A stretch of 46,899 nucleotides of DNA from Comamonadaceae bacterium (GTDB lineage: Bacteria > Pseudomonadota > Gammaproteobacteria > Burkholderiales > Burkholderiaceae_C), in the NCBI GenBank assembly GCA_027486555.1, contig JAIXOX010000004.1, forward strand, positions 1 to 46,899. Direction: 5' to 3'. The notes under the pieces are model-generated. The model was not told the DNA's origin. It did no database searches and was given only the letters and a program-made list of their open reading frames with translations. Positions 10,105-21,078 of the stretch are shown one piece after another; within the stretch, counting starts at the first letter, position 1, and every line of letters starts with the position of its first letter. Both the position numbers and the translations under genes were made by a program.

Positions 10105-10133
10105 AACCGCCCCTGACGGGGCGGTTTCTTTTT
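10105..10133 (+). terminator. Rho-independent terminator after tyrB
   Basis: The stem AACCGCCCC and GGGGCGGTT surrounds the loop TGAC and is followed by a T-rich run (TCTTTTT). It lies 30 nt after the aminotransferase stop codon and separates it from the PHA depolymerase gene. Confidence 0.9.
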
Positions 10134-10241
10134 GGTCGGTCAAGAAGGTGACTCCCGATTAGGGGGAGTACTCAAAAATTACTGCCCAGTCTCCTGTAGT
10201 ATTGTTGCACCGCACCATTTGGTCTCAACGGGAACTGTCAC

Positions 10242-11885
10242 ATGCTTTACCAGATTTTTGAAACACAACGCTCGATCATGGAGCCTTTTTCCGATCTGGC
10301 CCAAGCTGCAGCCAAGCTCTTCAGCAACCCCTTGAACCCGATGTCGCAAACGCCTCTGGCCCAGCGCACATCCGCAGGCTACGCACTGATGCACCGCTTG
10401 GGCAAGGATTACGAGAAACCAGAATTCGGCATCAGGACCGTCAAGGTCAACCAAGTCGACGTCGCCATTCACGAGCGCATCGAAATTGATAAACCTTTTT
10501 GTGAGTTGCGTCGTTTCAAGCGCTTTTCGGACGATGCTGACACCTTGATGCAACTCAAGTCTCAACCTGCCGTTCTGATCGTTGCACCCCTTTCCGGACA
10601 TTACGCCACCTTGCTGCGCGACACCGTCAAGACCATGCTGCAAGACCACAAGGTCTACATCACCGACTGGAAAAACGCCCGCTTGGTCCCCTTGTCCGAT
10701 GGCGAATTTCACCTGGACGACTACATCAACTACGTGCAGGAATTCATCCGCCACCTGCAATCCATCTATGGCAACTGCCACATTGTCAGCGTGTGCCAGC
10801 CCACCGTTCCCGTGATGGCCGCCGTGTCGCTCATGGCCAGCCGTGGCGAAAAGACCCCGCTGACCATGACGATGATGGGTGGCCCGATCGATGCCCGCAA
10901 GTCACCCACTTCTGTGAACAACTTGGCCACCAACAAGAGTTTTGAGTGGTTCGAGAACAACGTCATTTACCGCGTGCCTGCCAACTTCCCAGGCGCTGGT
11001 CGCCGCGTCTACCCCGGATTTTTGCAGTACACCGGTTTTGTGGCCATGAACCCCGACCGCCACGCCAAAAGCCATTACGACTATTTCAAAGACCTGATCA
11101 AGGGTGATGACGCCAGCACCGAAGCACACCGCAAGTTCTACGACGAGTACAACGCGGTGCTCGACATGGATGCTGACTACTACCTTGAAACCATCGCCAC
11201 CGTCTTCCAGGACTTCAAACTGGTCAACGGCACTTGGGACGTCAAGGGCGTGGACGGCAAATTCGAACGCGTTCGCCCCCAGGACATCAAAGGCACGGCC
11301 TTGATGACCGTGGAAGGCGAGTTGGACGACATCTCGGGCTCGGGCCAAACCCGTGCAGCGCAAGACCTGTGCAGCGGCGTGCCCGCCAGCGAACGTCAGC
11401 ACTTGGAAGTGCCAGGTGCGGGACATTACGGCATCTTCAGTGGCCGCCGTTGGCGCGACATCGTGTACCCAGAGCTGGTCAAGTTCATCTTGAACCACGT
11501 CCCCAAAACGACGGCCAAAACGGCTGTGGCAGCCCAGCCACAAGCCACTGAGGCACCCAAAGTGGTGGTGCAAGCCTTTGCGCCATCGGCACCTGAAAAG
11601 GCCATCGCCTCTCAGGCTACGCCGGCTTCTGCTGCAAAGCCCTCGGCTCAAGAGGCGGTCAAACCAGCCGCCAAAACCGCCACAGTGGCCACGGCAAAAC
11701 CCGTGGTGGCCAAACCAGCTACACCAGCGGCCAGCAAGCCCGCAGTGAAAGCGCCCACAAAATCCACAGTCAAAGCCGCGACAAAAACCGCAGCAAAATC
11801 GGCCACGCCCCCCCTCAGCAAAGCTTCCGGCAAGGGCACTGCCAGTGGCTCGGTCAAAACCACTTGGGTCGACCCATCGACCTAA
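10242..11885 (+). CDS. phaZ: Intracellular poly(3-hydroxybutyrate) depolymerase with Ala/Lys/Pro-rich C-terminal tail
   Basis: This is an intracellular PHB depolymerase of the PhaZa1/d type, which degrades native storage granules. The catalytic part covers about residues 1-420. It has the nucleophile Cys185 in VSVCQPTVP, and probably Asp362 and His395 ([10 protein letters not shown]) complete the triad, by analogy with Ralstonia PhaZa1. The family is usually about 410-420 residues. Here about 127 more residues follow, built almost wholly of Ala, Lys, Pro, Thr, Ser and Val with short AKPA/KAAT-like blocks, resembling histone H1-like or phasin tails. There is no signal peptide. ATG 10242 has a weak ribosome site; ATG 10278 (MEPFS) is an alternative. 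Confidence 0.92.
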   Translation: MLYQIFETQRSIMEPFSDLAQAAAKLFSNPLNPMSQTPLAQRTSAGYALMHRLGKDYEKPEFGIRTVKVNQVDVAIHERIEIDKPFCELRRFKRFSDDADTLMQLKSQPAVLIVAPLSGHYATLLRDTVKTMLQDHKVYITDWKNARLVPLSDGEFHLDDYINYVQEFIRHLQSIYGNCHIVSVCQPTVPVMAAVSLMASRGEKTPLTMTMMGGPIDARKSPTSVNNLATNKSFEWFENNVIYRVPANFPGAGRRVYPGFLQYTGFVAMNPDRHAKSHYDYFKDLIKGDDASTEAHRKFYDEYNAVLDMDADYYLETIATVFQDFKLVNGTWDVKGVDGKFERVRPQDIKGTALMTVEGELDDISGSGQTRAAQDLCSGVPASERQHLEVPGAGHYGIFSGRRWRDIVYPELVKFILNHVPKTTAKTAVAAQPQATEAPKVVVQAFAPSAPEKAIASQATPASAAKPSAQEAVKPAAKTATVATAKPVVAKPATPAASKPAVKAPTKSTVKAATKTAAKSATPPLSKASGKGTASGSVKTTWVDPST

Positions 11886-11896
11886 GCCTGAGGTCT

Positions 11897-12586
11897 ATGC
11901 CCACCTTGAACCGAACAGCGCCTGAAACCCAGGCGCTTTTCTTATTGCTGAACGACGCCCTGCCCCAAACACAGTGCACACGTTGCGGCTTTCCGGACTG
12001 CGCCAGTTACGCGCGGGCCATGGCCGAGGGACAAGCGGCCATCAACCAGTGCCCGCCCGGGGGACAAGCGGGCATCGAACGGCTGTCTGCACTGACGGGC
12101 TTGCCCAGCTTGCCCCTTAACCCCGATCACGGGACCGAAGGCCCGCGGCATGTGGCCATCATTGACGAGGCCTGGTGTATCGGCTGCACGCTGTGCATCA
12201 AGGCTTGCCCGACGGATGCGATTTTGGGCGCAAACAAGCTGATGCACACCGTGATCGAGCCTTGGTGCACGGGTTGTGAGCTGTGCATCCCGGTGTGCCC
12301 GGTGGACTGCATTGCGTTGGAGAATGTGACGGGCGCAGATACTGGCTGGGCCGCTTGGTCGGCCGATCAGGCAGACACATCCCGCACACGTTTTGAATCT
12401 CGCCAACAACGCTTGGTGCGCGAAGAAGCCAAGCACCAAAAGCAACTGCAAGCCAAAGCCGAGCACAAACTGGCCGATTTGGCCGAACACACCAAGGGCA
12501 CCGAGTACGCCCCCGAAGTGGACCGCAAACGCGCCATCATCGAAGCGGCACTGGCCAAAGCAAAAGCCCGCCAAGCCGGAGCCTGA
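11897..12586 (+). CDS. rsxB: RnfB/RsxB-like iron-sulfur protein (soluble, stand-alone)
   Basis: Three [4Fe-4S] sites are visible. The RnfB-type domain has Cys27, Cys30, Cys35 and Cys52, and two ferredoxin motifs follow at Cys94/97/100/104 ([12 protein letters not shown]) and Cys124/127/130/134 ([12 protein letters not shown]). The C-terminus is a charged helical tail of about 70 residues. Unlike RnfB of a true Rnf/Rsx complex, no N-terminal membrane segment is present and no other rnf gene is nearby, so it is probably a soluble electron carrier of unknown partner. The start at 11897 follows TGAGG, 11 nt after phaZ; the upstream in-frame ATG at 11864 would overlap phaZ. Confidence 0.85.
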   Translation: MPTLNRTAPETQALFLLLNDALPQTQCTRCGFPDCASYARAMAEGQAAINQCPPGGQAGIERLSALTGLPSLPLNPDHGTEGPRHVAIIDEAWCIGCTLCIKACPTDAILGANKLMHTVIEPWCTGCELCIPVCPVDCIALENVTGADTGWAAWSADQADTSRTRFESRQQRLVREEAKHQKQLQAKAEHKLADLAEHTKGTEYAPEVDRKRAIIEAALAKAKARQAGA

Positions 12587-12674
12587 CGGGCCTGATGGTC
12601 CAGGCAAAATTAGCCCTCAGCCTCAGCCTTTGCAGCCACCTGATTCGGCCTTTGCAGCCTCATGATTCGGCTTT

Positions 12675-12744
12675 TGTCACCCCCGACTTGATCGAGGGTC
12701 CATGCCTTCGGCCACCATGGATACCCGCTTTCGCGGGTATGACA
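12675..12744. repeat. Dispersed two-hairpin palindromic repeat, copy B
   Basis: It has the same design as the copy at 6470-6542. TGTCACCCCCGACTTGATCG with GAGGGTCCATG forms the left half. The right half is a CCATGG followed by a perfect hairpin with arms ATACCCGC and GCGGGTAT around TTTC, ending in GACA. Just before it, at about 12628-12674, short direct copies of CCTTTGCAGCC and TGATTCGGC occur. This stretch fills most of the 194 bp between rsxB and the convergent VOC gene. Confidence 0.75.
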
Positions 12745-12757
12745 CTCCCTTGCTGAT

Positions 12758-12773
12758 CGGACCTTCAGGTCCG
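12758..12773. terminator. Hairpin between convergent rsxB and VOC genes
   Basis: Perfect arms CGGACC and GGTCCG enclose TTCA, immediately downstream of both convergent genes. There is no T-run, so termination efficiency is uncertain. It could serve as an mRNA 3' end stabiliser for either transcript. Confidence 0.45.
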
Positions 12774-12780
12774 AATCAAC

Positions 12781-13263
12781 TCAATGCGCGTTGGCCGCCA
12801 AGGCCGCAAACGCCTTGACCACCTCGGGCGGCGCCTGCACCAGCTCGATCAACACGCCCTCACCCCCAATCGGAAACTCTTCGTTGGCCTTGGGGTGCAA
12901 AAACGTGATGTCAAAACCGGCCGCACCTTTGCGGATGCCGCCCGGCGCAAAGCGCACGCCTTGCGCCGTGAGCCACGCCACGGCCACCGGCAGGTCGTCG
13001 ATCCACAGACCGATGTGGTTCAACGGTGTGGTGTGCACGGCGGGCTTTTTCTCGGGGTCCAGCGGTTGCATCAGATCGACCTCGACCTTGAACGGGCCGG
13101 TGCCTATGGCGCAGATGTCTTCGTCCACGTTCTCGCGTTCGCTTTTGTAAGTGCCAGTGACTTCCAGGCCCAACTTGTCCACCCAGAGCTTCTGCAAGCG
13201 CAACTTATCAGGTCCACCGATGGCGATTTGCTGGACGCCCAGCACTTTGAAGGGGCGTGTCAT
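12781..13263 (-). CDS. VOC-superfamily protein, probable methylmalonyl-CoA epimerase
   Basis: This is a 160-residue glyoxalase/VOC-fold protein with two beta-alpha-beta-beta-beta halves (about 5-70 and 80-145). Its stop-to-start arrangement abuts pccA with no gap, at the end of the propionyl-CoA operon. That makes it the best candidate for the epimerase converting (2S)- to (2R)-methylmalonyl-CoA between carboxylase and mutase. Metal-ligand positions look like Gln12, Glu61, His83 and Glu140. Characterised epimerases have His at the first position, here replaced by Gln (VQQIAIG). So the family is clear from the fold, while the epimerase role is inferred from context. A lactoylglutathione lyase-like role is less likely. 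Confidence 0.8.
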   Translation of the reverse strand: MTRPFKVLGVQQIAIGGPDKLRLQKLWVDKLGLEVTGTYKSERENVDEDICAIGTGPFKVEVDLMQPLDPEKKPAVHTTPLNHIGLWIDDLPVAVAWLTAQGVRFAPGGIRKGAAGFDITFLHPKANEEFPIGGEGVLIELVQAPPEVVKAFAALAANAH

Positions 13264-15312
13264 TTATTCAAACTCCACAATCATCTGGTCCACCGTGAGC
13301 GATTCGCCTTTGGCAGCGACCACTTTCTTCACCACACCGTCTTGCGCTGCAAACAGCACGTTTTCCATCTTCATGGCTTCGATCACGGCGACGCGCTCAC
13401 CGGCTTGCACCTTCTGGCCTGGCTGCACCGCCACATCGACCAAAAGGCCTGGCATGGGTGACAGCACAAAACGGCTCAGGTCCGGCGGCGCTTTGTAAGG
13501 CATGAGCTTGTGCAACTCGGCCATGCGCGGTGACATCACCAGCGCTTCGATGCGGGTGCCGTTGTGCTGCACTTGAAGGGCCAGCGGATTTTTCAGGGTG
13601 CCGCGTTCGATTTGCGCCGTGAACAGTTGACCATTGCAAGTGCCTTCAATGCGGATGTCGTTCAGGCGTGAATGGCTGGCGATGGCATAGGTCTTGCCGT
13701 TCACCGTGATCTGGGCTTCGCCTTGCTTGCCCGCAAATTCGGCCACATGCACCGACACATAGCGGTTTTTGCCGCCCTGGCCCAGCTCGACCACCGCGTA
13801 GTCCTGGCCTACCTTGACGTCGTAACCGGGCAACTGACCGCTCAGGCTCGCTGCGCGTTCGCGCGACTTGCGGCGCACAAAGGCGGCCAGTGCCGCCAAA
13901 AAGTCATGGTCGTCGTGCGGCACATCTTCGGCGCGGAAACCCTGGCTGTATTGCTCAGCAATGAAGCCGGTGTTGAAGTCACCCGACACAAAACGTGGAT
14001 GCGCCAACAAAGCCGCCTGGAAAGGGATGTTGGAGCTGATGCCACGAATGACAAAGCCGTTGAGGGCTTCGCGCATTTTGGCAATCGCATCGTTGCGGTC
14101 TTTGCCGTGCACGATCAGCTTGGCGATCATCGAGTCGTAAAACATCGGGATCTCGCCACCGTCTTGCACACCCGTGTCCACGCGCACGCCATACAGGTCG
14201 GTTGTGTTGGCCTGGAACATGGTTTGGTGCGGCGTTTGGAAGCGCACCAAACGGCCTGTGGACGGCAAGAAATTGCGGAACGGGTCTTCGGCGTTGATGC
14301 GGCACTCGATGGCCCAGCCATTGCGCTGCACGTCTTTTTGTTCAATCGGCAATTTCTCACCAGCGGCCACGCGGATCATCATCTCAACCAAGTCAAGCCC
14401 GGTGATGGCTTCGGTCACAGGATGCTCGACCTGCAAGCGGGTGTTCATTTCCAAGAAGTAAAAGCTCTGGTCTTTGCCGACCACAAATTCCACCGTACCG
14501 GCCGATTGGTATTTCACCGCCTTGGCCAGTTGCACCGCCTGCTCGCCCATGGCTTTGCGGGTGGCTTCAGAGATGAACGGCGATGGAGCCTCTTCGATCA
14601 CTTTTTGGTGACGGCGCTGGATGGAGCACTCGCGCTCGTTCACATAAATCACGTTGCCATGGCTGTCGCCCAGCACCTGGATTTCGATGTGGCGGGGTTC
14701 CTCGACAAACTTCTCGATGAACACCCGGTCATCGCCAAAGCTGTTGCGTGCTTCGTTGCGGCACGAGGTAAAGCCCTCGAAAGCCTCTTTGTCGTTGAAG
14801 GCCACACGCAAGCCCTTGCCGCCACCGCCCGCAGACGCTTTGATCATCACGGGGTAGCCGATGCCCTTGGCGATTTCGACCGCTTTTTCAGCGGTTTCAA
14901 TCGCGTCGTTCACGCCAGGGATGCAGTTGACGCCCGCAGCGCCCGCCAGTTTTTTGGACTCGATCTTGTCGCCCATGGCGGCAATCGAGAAGTGACGAGG
15001 GCCAATGAAAGCGATGCCTTCGTCTTCGCAGCGCTTGGAGAACTCGGCGTTCTCGCTCAGAAAACCGTAGCCGGGGTGAATGGCTTGTGCGCCCGTGGCT
15101 TTGGCCGCCGCAATGATTTTGTCGGCGACCAAGTACGACTCGCGCGAGGGCGCAGGACCAATCAAAACGGCCTCGTCAGCCAGCTGAACGTGGCGAGCTT
15201 CCTTGTCAGCTTCGGAGTAAACGGCCACGGTTTGAATGCCCATTTTTTGGGCGGTGGCGATGACACGGCAGGCAATTTCGCCGCGGTTAGCAATCAAAAT
15301 TTTCTTGAACAT
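13264..15312 (-). CDS. pccA: Propionyl-CoA carboxylase alpha (biotin carboxylase/biotin carrier) subunit
   Basis: This subunit carboxylates its own biotin with ATP and bicarbonate. Residues 1-450 are the biotin carboxylase (FKKILIANRGEIACRV, ATP-grasp glycine loop KASAGGGGKGLR, EMNTRLQVEHPVTE). A linker of about 150 residues typical of propionyl-CoA carboxylases follows, and the C-terminal carrier domain has AMKMEN with biotinyl Lys648. The length of 682 fits PccA better than AccC (about 450). An AAGGA ribosome site precedes ATG 15312. The short intergenic stretch before it carries palindromic repeat copy C. Confidence 0.95.
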   Translation of the reverse strand: MFKKILIANRGEIACRVIATAQKMGIQTVAVYSEADKEARHVQLADEAVLIGPAPSRESYLVADKIIAAAKATGAQAIHPGYGFLSENAEFSKRCEDEGIAFIGPRHFSIAAMGDKIESKKLAGAAGVNCIPGVNDAIETAEKAVEIAKGIGYPVMIKASAGGGGKGLRVAFNDKEAFEGFTSCRNEARNSFGDDRVFIEKFVEEPRHIEIQVLGDSHGNVIYVNERECSIQRRHQKVIEEAPSPFISEATRKAMGEQAVQLAKAVKYQSAGTVEFVVGKDQSFYFLEMNTRLQVEHPVTEAITGLDLVEMMIRVAAGEKLPIEQKDVQRNGWAIECRINAEDPFRNFLPSTGRLVRFQTPHQTMFQANTTDLYGVRVDTGVQDGGEIPMFYDSMIAKLIVHGKDRNDAIAKMREALNGFVIRGISSNIPFQAALLAHPRFVSGDFNTGFIAEQYSQGFRAEDVPHDDHDFLAALAAFVRRKSRERAASLSGQLPGYDVKVGQDYAVVELGQGGKNRYVSVHVAEFAGKQGEAQITVNGKTYAIASHSRLNDIRIEGTCNGQLFTAQIERGTLKNPLALQVQHNGTRIEALVMSPRMAELHKLMPYKAPPDLSRFVLSPMPGLLVDVAVQPGQKVQAGERVAVIEAMKMENVLFAAQDGVVKKVVAAKGESLTVDQMIVEFE

Positions 15313-15328
15313 ATGGAATCCTTTTATC

Positions 15329-15384
15329 TGTCATCCCGGGCTTGATCCGGGATCCATGGCTGGCGAATCAAGTTCGCCATGACG
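15329..15384. repeat. Dispersed two-hairpin palindromic repeat, copy C, inside the pcc operon
   Basis: Arms ATCCCGG and CCGGGAT surround GCTTGAT. A second hairpin has arms GGCGAA and TTCGCC around TCAAG. The ends are TGTCAT and ATGACG. This is a shorter version of the copies at 6470 and 12675. It occupies nearly the whole 81-bp gap between the pccB stop and the pccA start, so it lies inside the transcribed operon and would form adjacent hairpins in the mRNA. Confidence 0.8.
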
Positions 15385-15393
15385 GGGTAACGA

Positions 15394-16926
15394 TCACAGT
15401 GGAATGTTCCCGTGCTTTCGCCAAGGGTTTTCAAGCTTCTTGTCTTTGAGCATGACCAGCGAGCGGCAAATGCGCTTGCGCGTCTCGTGCGGCTGGATCA
15501 CGTCGTCGATGAAACCGCGTGCGCCCGCCACAAAAGGGTTGGCAAAGCGGGCTTTGTATTCGGCTTCTTTGGCCGCGAGTTTCTCGGGGTCGCCCTTGTC
15601 TTCACGGAAGATGATTTCCACCGCACCCTTGGCGCCCATGACCGCGATTTCGGCATTGGGCCAGGCAAAGTTCACGTCGCCGCGCAAATGCTTGGAGGCC
15701 ATCACGTCGTACGCGCCGCCGTAGGCCTTGCGGGTGATGACGGTGATTTTCGGCACGGTGCACTCGGCGTACGCATACAGCAGCTTGGCGCCGTGTTTGA
15801 TGATGCCGCCGAACTCTTGGCTTGTACCGGGCATGAAACCGGGCACGTCCACAAAGGTGATGACGGGAATGTTGAACGCATCGCAAAAGCGCACAAAGCG
15901 GGCCGCCTTGATGGAACTCTTGATGTCCAAGCAGCCCGCCAGTACCAAAGGCTGGTTGGCCACGATGCCCACAGTCTGGCCTTCCATGCGGGCAAAACCG
16001 ATCAGGATGTTTTTGGCGTAATCGGGTTGCAGCTCAAAGAAGTCGCCATCGTCCACGGTTTTGACGATGAGTTCCTTCATGTCATACGCTTTGTTGGGGT
16101 TCTCGGGCACCAGCGTGTCCAAGCTCATGTCCATGCGGCCGGACGGGTCACCGCTCTTGCGCACGGGGGCCTTTTCGCGGTTGTTGAGCGGCAGATAGTT
16201 GTAGAGGCGGCGCAGCATCAGTAGCGCTTCCACGTCGTTCTCGAAGGCCATGTCGGCCACGCCGCTCTTGGTGGTGTGTGTCAAAGCGCCACCCAGCTCT
16301 TCGGCCGTGACTTCTTCGTGCGTCACAGTCTTGACCACTTCGGGGCCTGTCACAAACATGTAGGACGTGTCCTTGACCATAAAAATGAAGTCGGTGAGCG
16401 CTGGTGAATACACCGCACCACCGGCCGATGGGCCCATGATCATGCTGATCTGCGGCACCACGCCCGAGGCCATCACGTTGCGCTGGAACACATCGGCATA
16501 ACCGCCCAAAGAAGCCACGCCTTCTTGAATGCGGGCACCGCCCGAATCGTTCAAGCCGATCACGGGTGCGCCGACTTTCATGGCTTGGTCCATGACCTTG
16601 CAAATCTTCTCGGCGTGCGTCTCGGACAAAGCGCCGCCATAGACGGTGAAGTCTTGGCTGTACACAAAGACCAGGCGGCCGTTGATCATGCCGTAGCCCG
16701 TCACCACACCGTCGCCGGGGATCTTGTTGTCTTCCATGCCGAAATCGGTGCAACGGTGTTCCACGAACATGTCCCACTCTTCGAAAGTGCCTTCGTCGAG
16801 CAGCACTTCGATGCGCTCACGGGCCGTGAGTTTGCCTTTGGCGTGCTGCGCATCAATGCGCTTTTGCCCGCCGCCCAAGCGGGCCGCAGCGCGCTTTTTT
16901 TCCAGTTGTTCAAGGATGTCTTGCAT
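15394..16926 (-). CDS. pccB: Propionyl-CoA carboxylase beta (carboxyltransferase) subunit
   Basis: This subunit transfers carboxyl from biotin to propionyl-CoA, giving (S)-methylmalonyl-CoA. Its 510 residues form two crotonase-like carboxyltransferase domains. Oxyanion-hole glycines are visible in [13 protein letters not shown] (N half) and in AYGGAYDVM (C half). [15 protein letters not shown] and [10 protein letters not shown] are classic PccB signatures. It follows meaB by 18 nt and precedes pccA. Propionyl-CoA specificity, rather than acetyl-CoA, is inferred from the mutase and meaB neighbours. Confidence 0.95.
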   Translation of the reverse strand: MQDILEQLEKKRAAARLGGGQKRIDAQHAKGKLTARERIEVLLDEGTFEEWDMFVEHRCTDFGMEDNKIPGDGVVTGYGMINGRLVFVYSQDFTVYGGALSETHAEKICKVMDQAMKVGAPVIGLNDSGGARIQEGVASLGGYADVFQRNVMASGVVPQISMIMGPSAGGAVYSPALTDFIFMVKDTSYMFVTGPEVVKTVTHEEVTAEELGGALTHTTKSGVADMAFENDVEALLMLRRLYNYLPLNNREKAPVRKSGDPSGRMDMSLDTLVPENPNKAYDMKELIVKTVDDGDFFELQPDYAKNILIGFARMEGQTVGIVANQPLVLAGCLDIKSSIKAARFVRFCDAFNIPVITFVDVPGFMPGTSQEFGGIIKHGAKLLYAYAECTVPKITVITRKAYGGAYDVMASKHLRGDVNFAWPNAEIAVMGAKGAVEIIFREDKGDPEKLAAKEAEYKARFANPFVAGARGFIDDVIQPHETRKRICRSLVMLKDKKLENPWRKHGNIPL

Positions 16927-16944
16927 GGTGGTTCTCTCTTTTCT

Positions 16945-17982
16945 TCAGGAAGATGGGGTTTCGCTCTGCGCCTGGTAAGCACCGAGCAGTTGACGGGCCG
17001 CTGTGGACGCAGCGAGCTGGCCCGCCGCGACTTGTTGGCTGAGTTGGGGCAACAGCGTTTGCACACGCGGCTGCGCCCGAAAATTGTGTTTGAGCCCCGC
17101 ATCGATGCGCTCCCACATCCACGACAGGGCTTGCTGCTGGCGGCGCAGGTCCAGTCGGCCATTGGCTGTTTGCAGGCTTCGGAACTCGCTGACCGCCACC
17201 CAAAAACTGTCCACACCCTGACCCAGCAAAGCGCTCAGCTGCACCACCTTGGGGTGCCACTGCGTGGTGTCGGAATGCGCATGGCCCGAGCCGCCGTGCA
17301 TGCCCAAGAGCTGCAAGGCGCTGGTGATTTGCAATTCGGCGCGGGTGGCCGCGATGGCGTCGATGTCGGCCTTGTTGATGACCACCAAATCGGCGATCTC
17401 CATCACGCCTTTTTTAATGGCCTGTAAATCGTCGCCCGCATTGGGCAGCTGCATCAGCACAAACATGTCGGTCATGTTGGCCACTGCAGTTTCGCTTTGG
17501 CCCACGCCCACGGTCTCGACGATCACCACGTCGTAGCCAGCGGCTTCACAGACCAACATCGACTCGCGGGTTTTTTCGGCCACACCGCCCAAAGTGCCAC
17601 TGCTGGGGCTGGGGCGGATATATGCGCGCTCGTGAACGCTGAGCAATTCCATGCGCGTCTTGTCACCCAGAATCGAGCCGCCCGACACCGTGCTGGACGG
17701 GTCCACCGCCAGCACCGCCACGCGGTGGCCTTGGCCGATCAAATACAAACCCAGCGCCTCAATGAAGGTGGACTTGCCCACACCGGGCACACCGCTGATG
17801 CCCAACCGGAAAGACTTGCCTGTGTGGGGCAGCATGGCCGTGAGCAACTCGTCGGCCTGGGCGCGGTGGTCGGCGCGGGTCGATTCGAGCAGCGTGATGG
17901 CTTTGGCCATGGCGCGGCGCTGCACGGAGGCGGTGCCATGTCGCATGGCCTGCAAAAGCTGGTCATTGCTTGGCATGCTCAT
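16945..17982 (-). CDS. meaB: Methylmalonyl-CoA mutase-associated GTPase MeaB
   Basis: This is the G3E-family GTPase that gates cobalamin loading and protects methylmalonyl-CoA mutase. With the start at ATG 17982 the protein has 345 residues. Walker A is GVPGVGKS at 64-71, the switch motif is [10 protein letters not shown], and NKAD gives guanine specificity. The frame extends upstream to 18081, but the ATG at 17982 overlaps the toxin stop codon as ATGA, which decides the start and implies translational coupling to the PIN toxin gene. A second ATG two codons later is possible. Confidence 0.94.
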   Translation of the reverse strand: MSMPSNDQLLQAMRHGTASVQRRAMAKAITLLESTRADHRAQADELLTAMLPHTGKSFRLGISGVPGVGKSTFIEALGLYLIGQGHRVAVLAVDPSSTVSGGSILGDKTRMELLSVHERAYIRPSPSSGTLGGVAEKTRESMLVCEAAGYDVVIVETVGVGQSETAVANMTDMFVLMQLPNAGDDLQAIKKGVMEIADLVVINKADIDAIAATRAELQITSALQLLGMHGGSGHAHSDTTQWHPKVVQLSALLGQGVDSFWVAVSEFRSLQTANGRLDLRRQQQALSWMWERIDAGLKHNFRAQPRVQTLLPQLSQQVAAGQLAASTAARQLLGAYQAQSETPSS

Positions 17983-18386
17983 AAAATCTCGAAGCTGCGA
18001 CCATCGGGCAGGCGATAACGCGAGAAGTCGCGCACATCCATGGTCATCACGTTGAGGGTGTTCGTGTCTTGCGCCAACCAAACCAAAGAGGCATCGGCCA
18101 AGTCCATTTCTGTGCGAGGCTCAGCGGTGTAACGCGCCATCAGCTCCGCCAAGTCGGGGAGGTTCGACACATCAAACGGGAACACGATGACGCCACCTTC
18201 GGACACCCATCTCAAAAATCGCTGAACGGCATTGGCACCCAGAAAATGGCACACCTCCACCACACACGGCCAGGTGGTCGTCAAACGCCAGTTTTCAGCC
18301 AACAAACGGGTGTAGTGCCGATGCGCCACATCACTGGCGTCAAACAGCGCCAGCATGGCTCCGGTGTCGATCAAAGCCACCTTCAC
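17979..18386 (-). CDS. vapC: PIN-domain ribonuclease toxin (VapC-like)
   Basis: This is a 135-residue PIN-domain protein, a probable RNase toxin of a type II toxin-antitoxin pair. Acidic active-site residues are Asp7 (LIDTGAML), Glu44 (CVVEVCHF), Asp95/Asp98 ([10 protein letters not shown]) and Asp117 (MTMDVRDF). The start is a GTG at 18386 that overlaps the antitoxin stop as GTGA; its own stop overlaps the meaB start as ATGA. The PIN active site looks intact. The RNA target cannot be predicted. Its place inside the propionyl-CoA operon is unusual. Confidence 0.88.
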   Translation of the reverse strand: MKVALIDTGAMLALFDASDVAHRHYTRLLAENWRLTTTWPCVVEVCHFLGANAVQRFLRWVSEGGVIVFPFDVSNLPDLAELMARYTAEPRTEMDLADASLVWLAQDTNTLNVMTMDVRDFSRYRLPDGRSFEIL

Positions 18387-18715
18387 GTCGCGTCCGTTTC
18401 CTGGTCTGAGCCAGACCGCTCTTTGCCCTGCTTTTTGGCCTCTTGAAAAGCCAGCCAATCGGCTTGATGGGCAGCACGCTTGGCCGAGAGTTTGGACCGA
18501 ATGGCCGCCTTGGTTGGCGAAAGGAATTCATTGCCTTCTGGCAAAGGCTCCCGCACCTCCGCTTGCACCTTGAGCAGCAGGTCATAGGGGTTCTTGCGCC
18601 CCAATGCCCTCTCCAGCGCAGAAACGATGAACTGTGACTTGGTCACGCCCATGCGTTTGGCGGTCAACTCCAGCTCTTTTTCAAGCAGAGGTTCCAGTCG
18701 AACAGATACAGCCAT
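18383..18715 (-). CDS. Ribbon-helix-helix antitoxin partner of the PIN toxin
   Basis: This 110-residue protein has a ribbon-helix-helix start: a strand at 2-7 (AVSVRLE), a helix at about 9-21, then TKSQFIVSALERAL. Its charged C-terminal half (about 45-110) is expected to wrap the toxin. It is upstream of, and overlaps, vapC, as in most type II modules. A good AAGGAG ribosome site precedes the ATG. A near-perfect palindrome at 18738-18760, just before it, is the likely autoregulatory operator. It belongs to the CopG/MetJ/Arc-like fold; I cannot name a subfamily. Confidence 0.83.
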   Translation of the reverse strand: MAVSVRLEPLLEKELELTAKRMGVTKSQFIVSALERALGRKNPYDLLLKVQAEVREPLPEGNEFLSPTKAAIRSKLSAKRAAHQADWLAFQEAKKQGKERSGSDQETDAT

Positions 18716-18737
18716 AGCAGACTCCTTGAAAATGCTT

Positions 18738-18760
18738 GTGATACTGTATTACTGTATCAC
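18738..18760 (-). promoter_or_regulatory. Palindromic operator of the toxin-antitoxin module
   Basis: The outer arms GTGATAC and GTATCAC are perfect inverted repeats, and inner GTA/TAC bases extend the symmetry so that most of the 23 bp is palindromic. The site overlaps the probable promoter of the antitoxin gene and lies only 8 bp from the mutase stop codon. A ribbon-helix-helix dimer pair binding here would control antitoxin, toxin and possibly meaB-pccB-pccA downstream. Confidence 0.72.
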
Positions 18761-18768
18761 AGACATCT

Positions 18769-20946
<2,178 letters not shown>

Positions 20947-21041
20947 GGCTCACCACTTTCGGGTCAGATTGGACTTGGGGGCTGATTCTGTCACCTCTGC
21001 ATGACGAGACAATTGATCAACCACTGTGATTCATAATTATT

Positions 21042-21078
21042 GATGCAGAATATTTTAACCGGCTTACAATTCAGCATC
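21042..21078. promoter_or_regulatory. Inverted repeat in the mutase/GntR divergent promoter
   Basis: GATGCAGAAT (21042-21051) and ATTCAGCATC (21069-21078) are inverted copies with one mismatch, 17 nt apart. Nearby palindromes TTGATCAA (21013-21020) and ATAATTAT (21033-21040) lie in the same AT-rich gap. Half-sites in a divergent control region are a natural place for the adjacent GntR/FadR-type regulator to bind. The remaining bases of 20947-21122 hold no gene. Confidence 0.5.

Noticed and set aside
10204..10215. GTTGCACCGCAC before phaZ as a PhaR-type operator
   Set aside because: It resembles GCA-rich PhaR sites, but a single short match without a second half-site is too weak to call.
13672..15345. 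557-codon plus-strand open frame over pccA
   Set aside because: Antisense shadow of a GC-rich gene; the composition (His/Val/Ala-rich text) shows no domain, and pccA on the other strand is certain.
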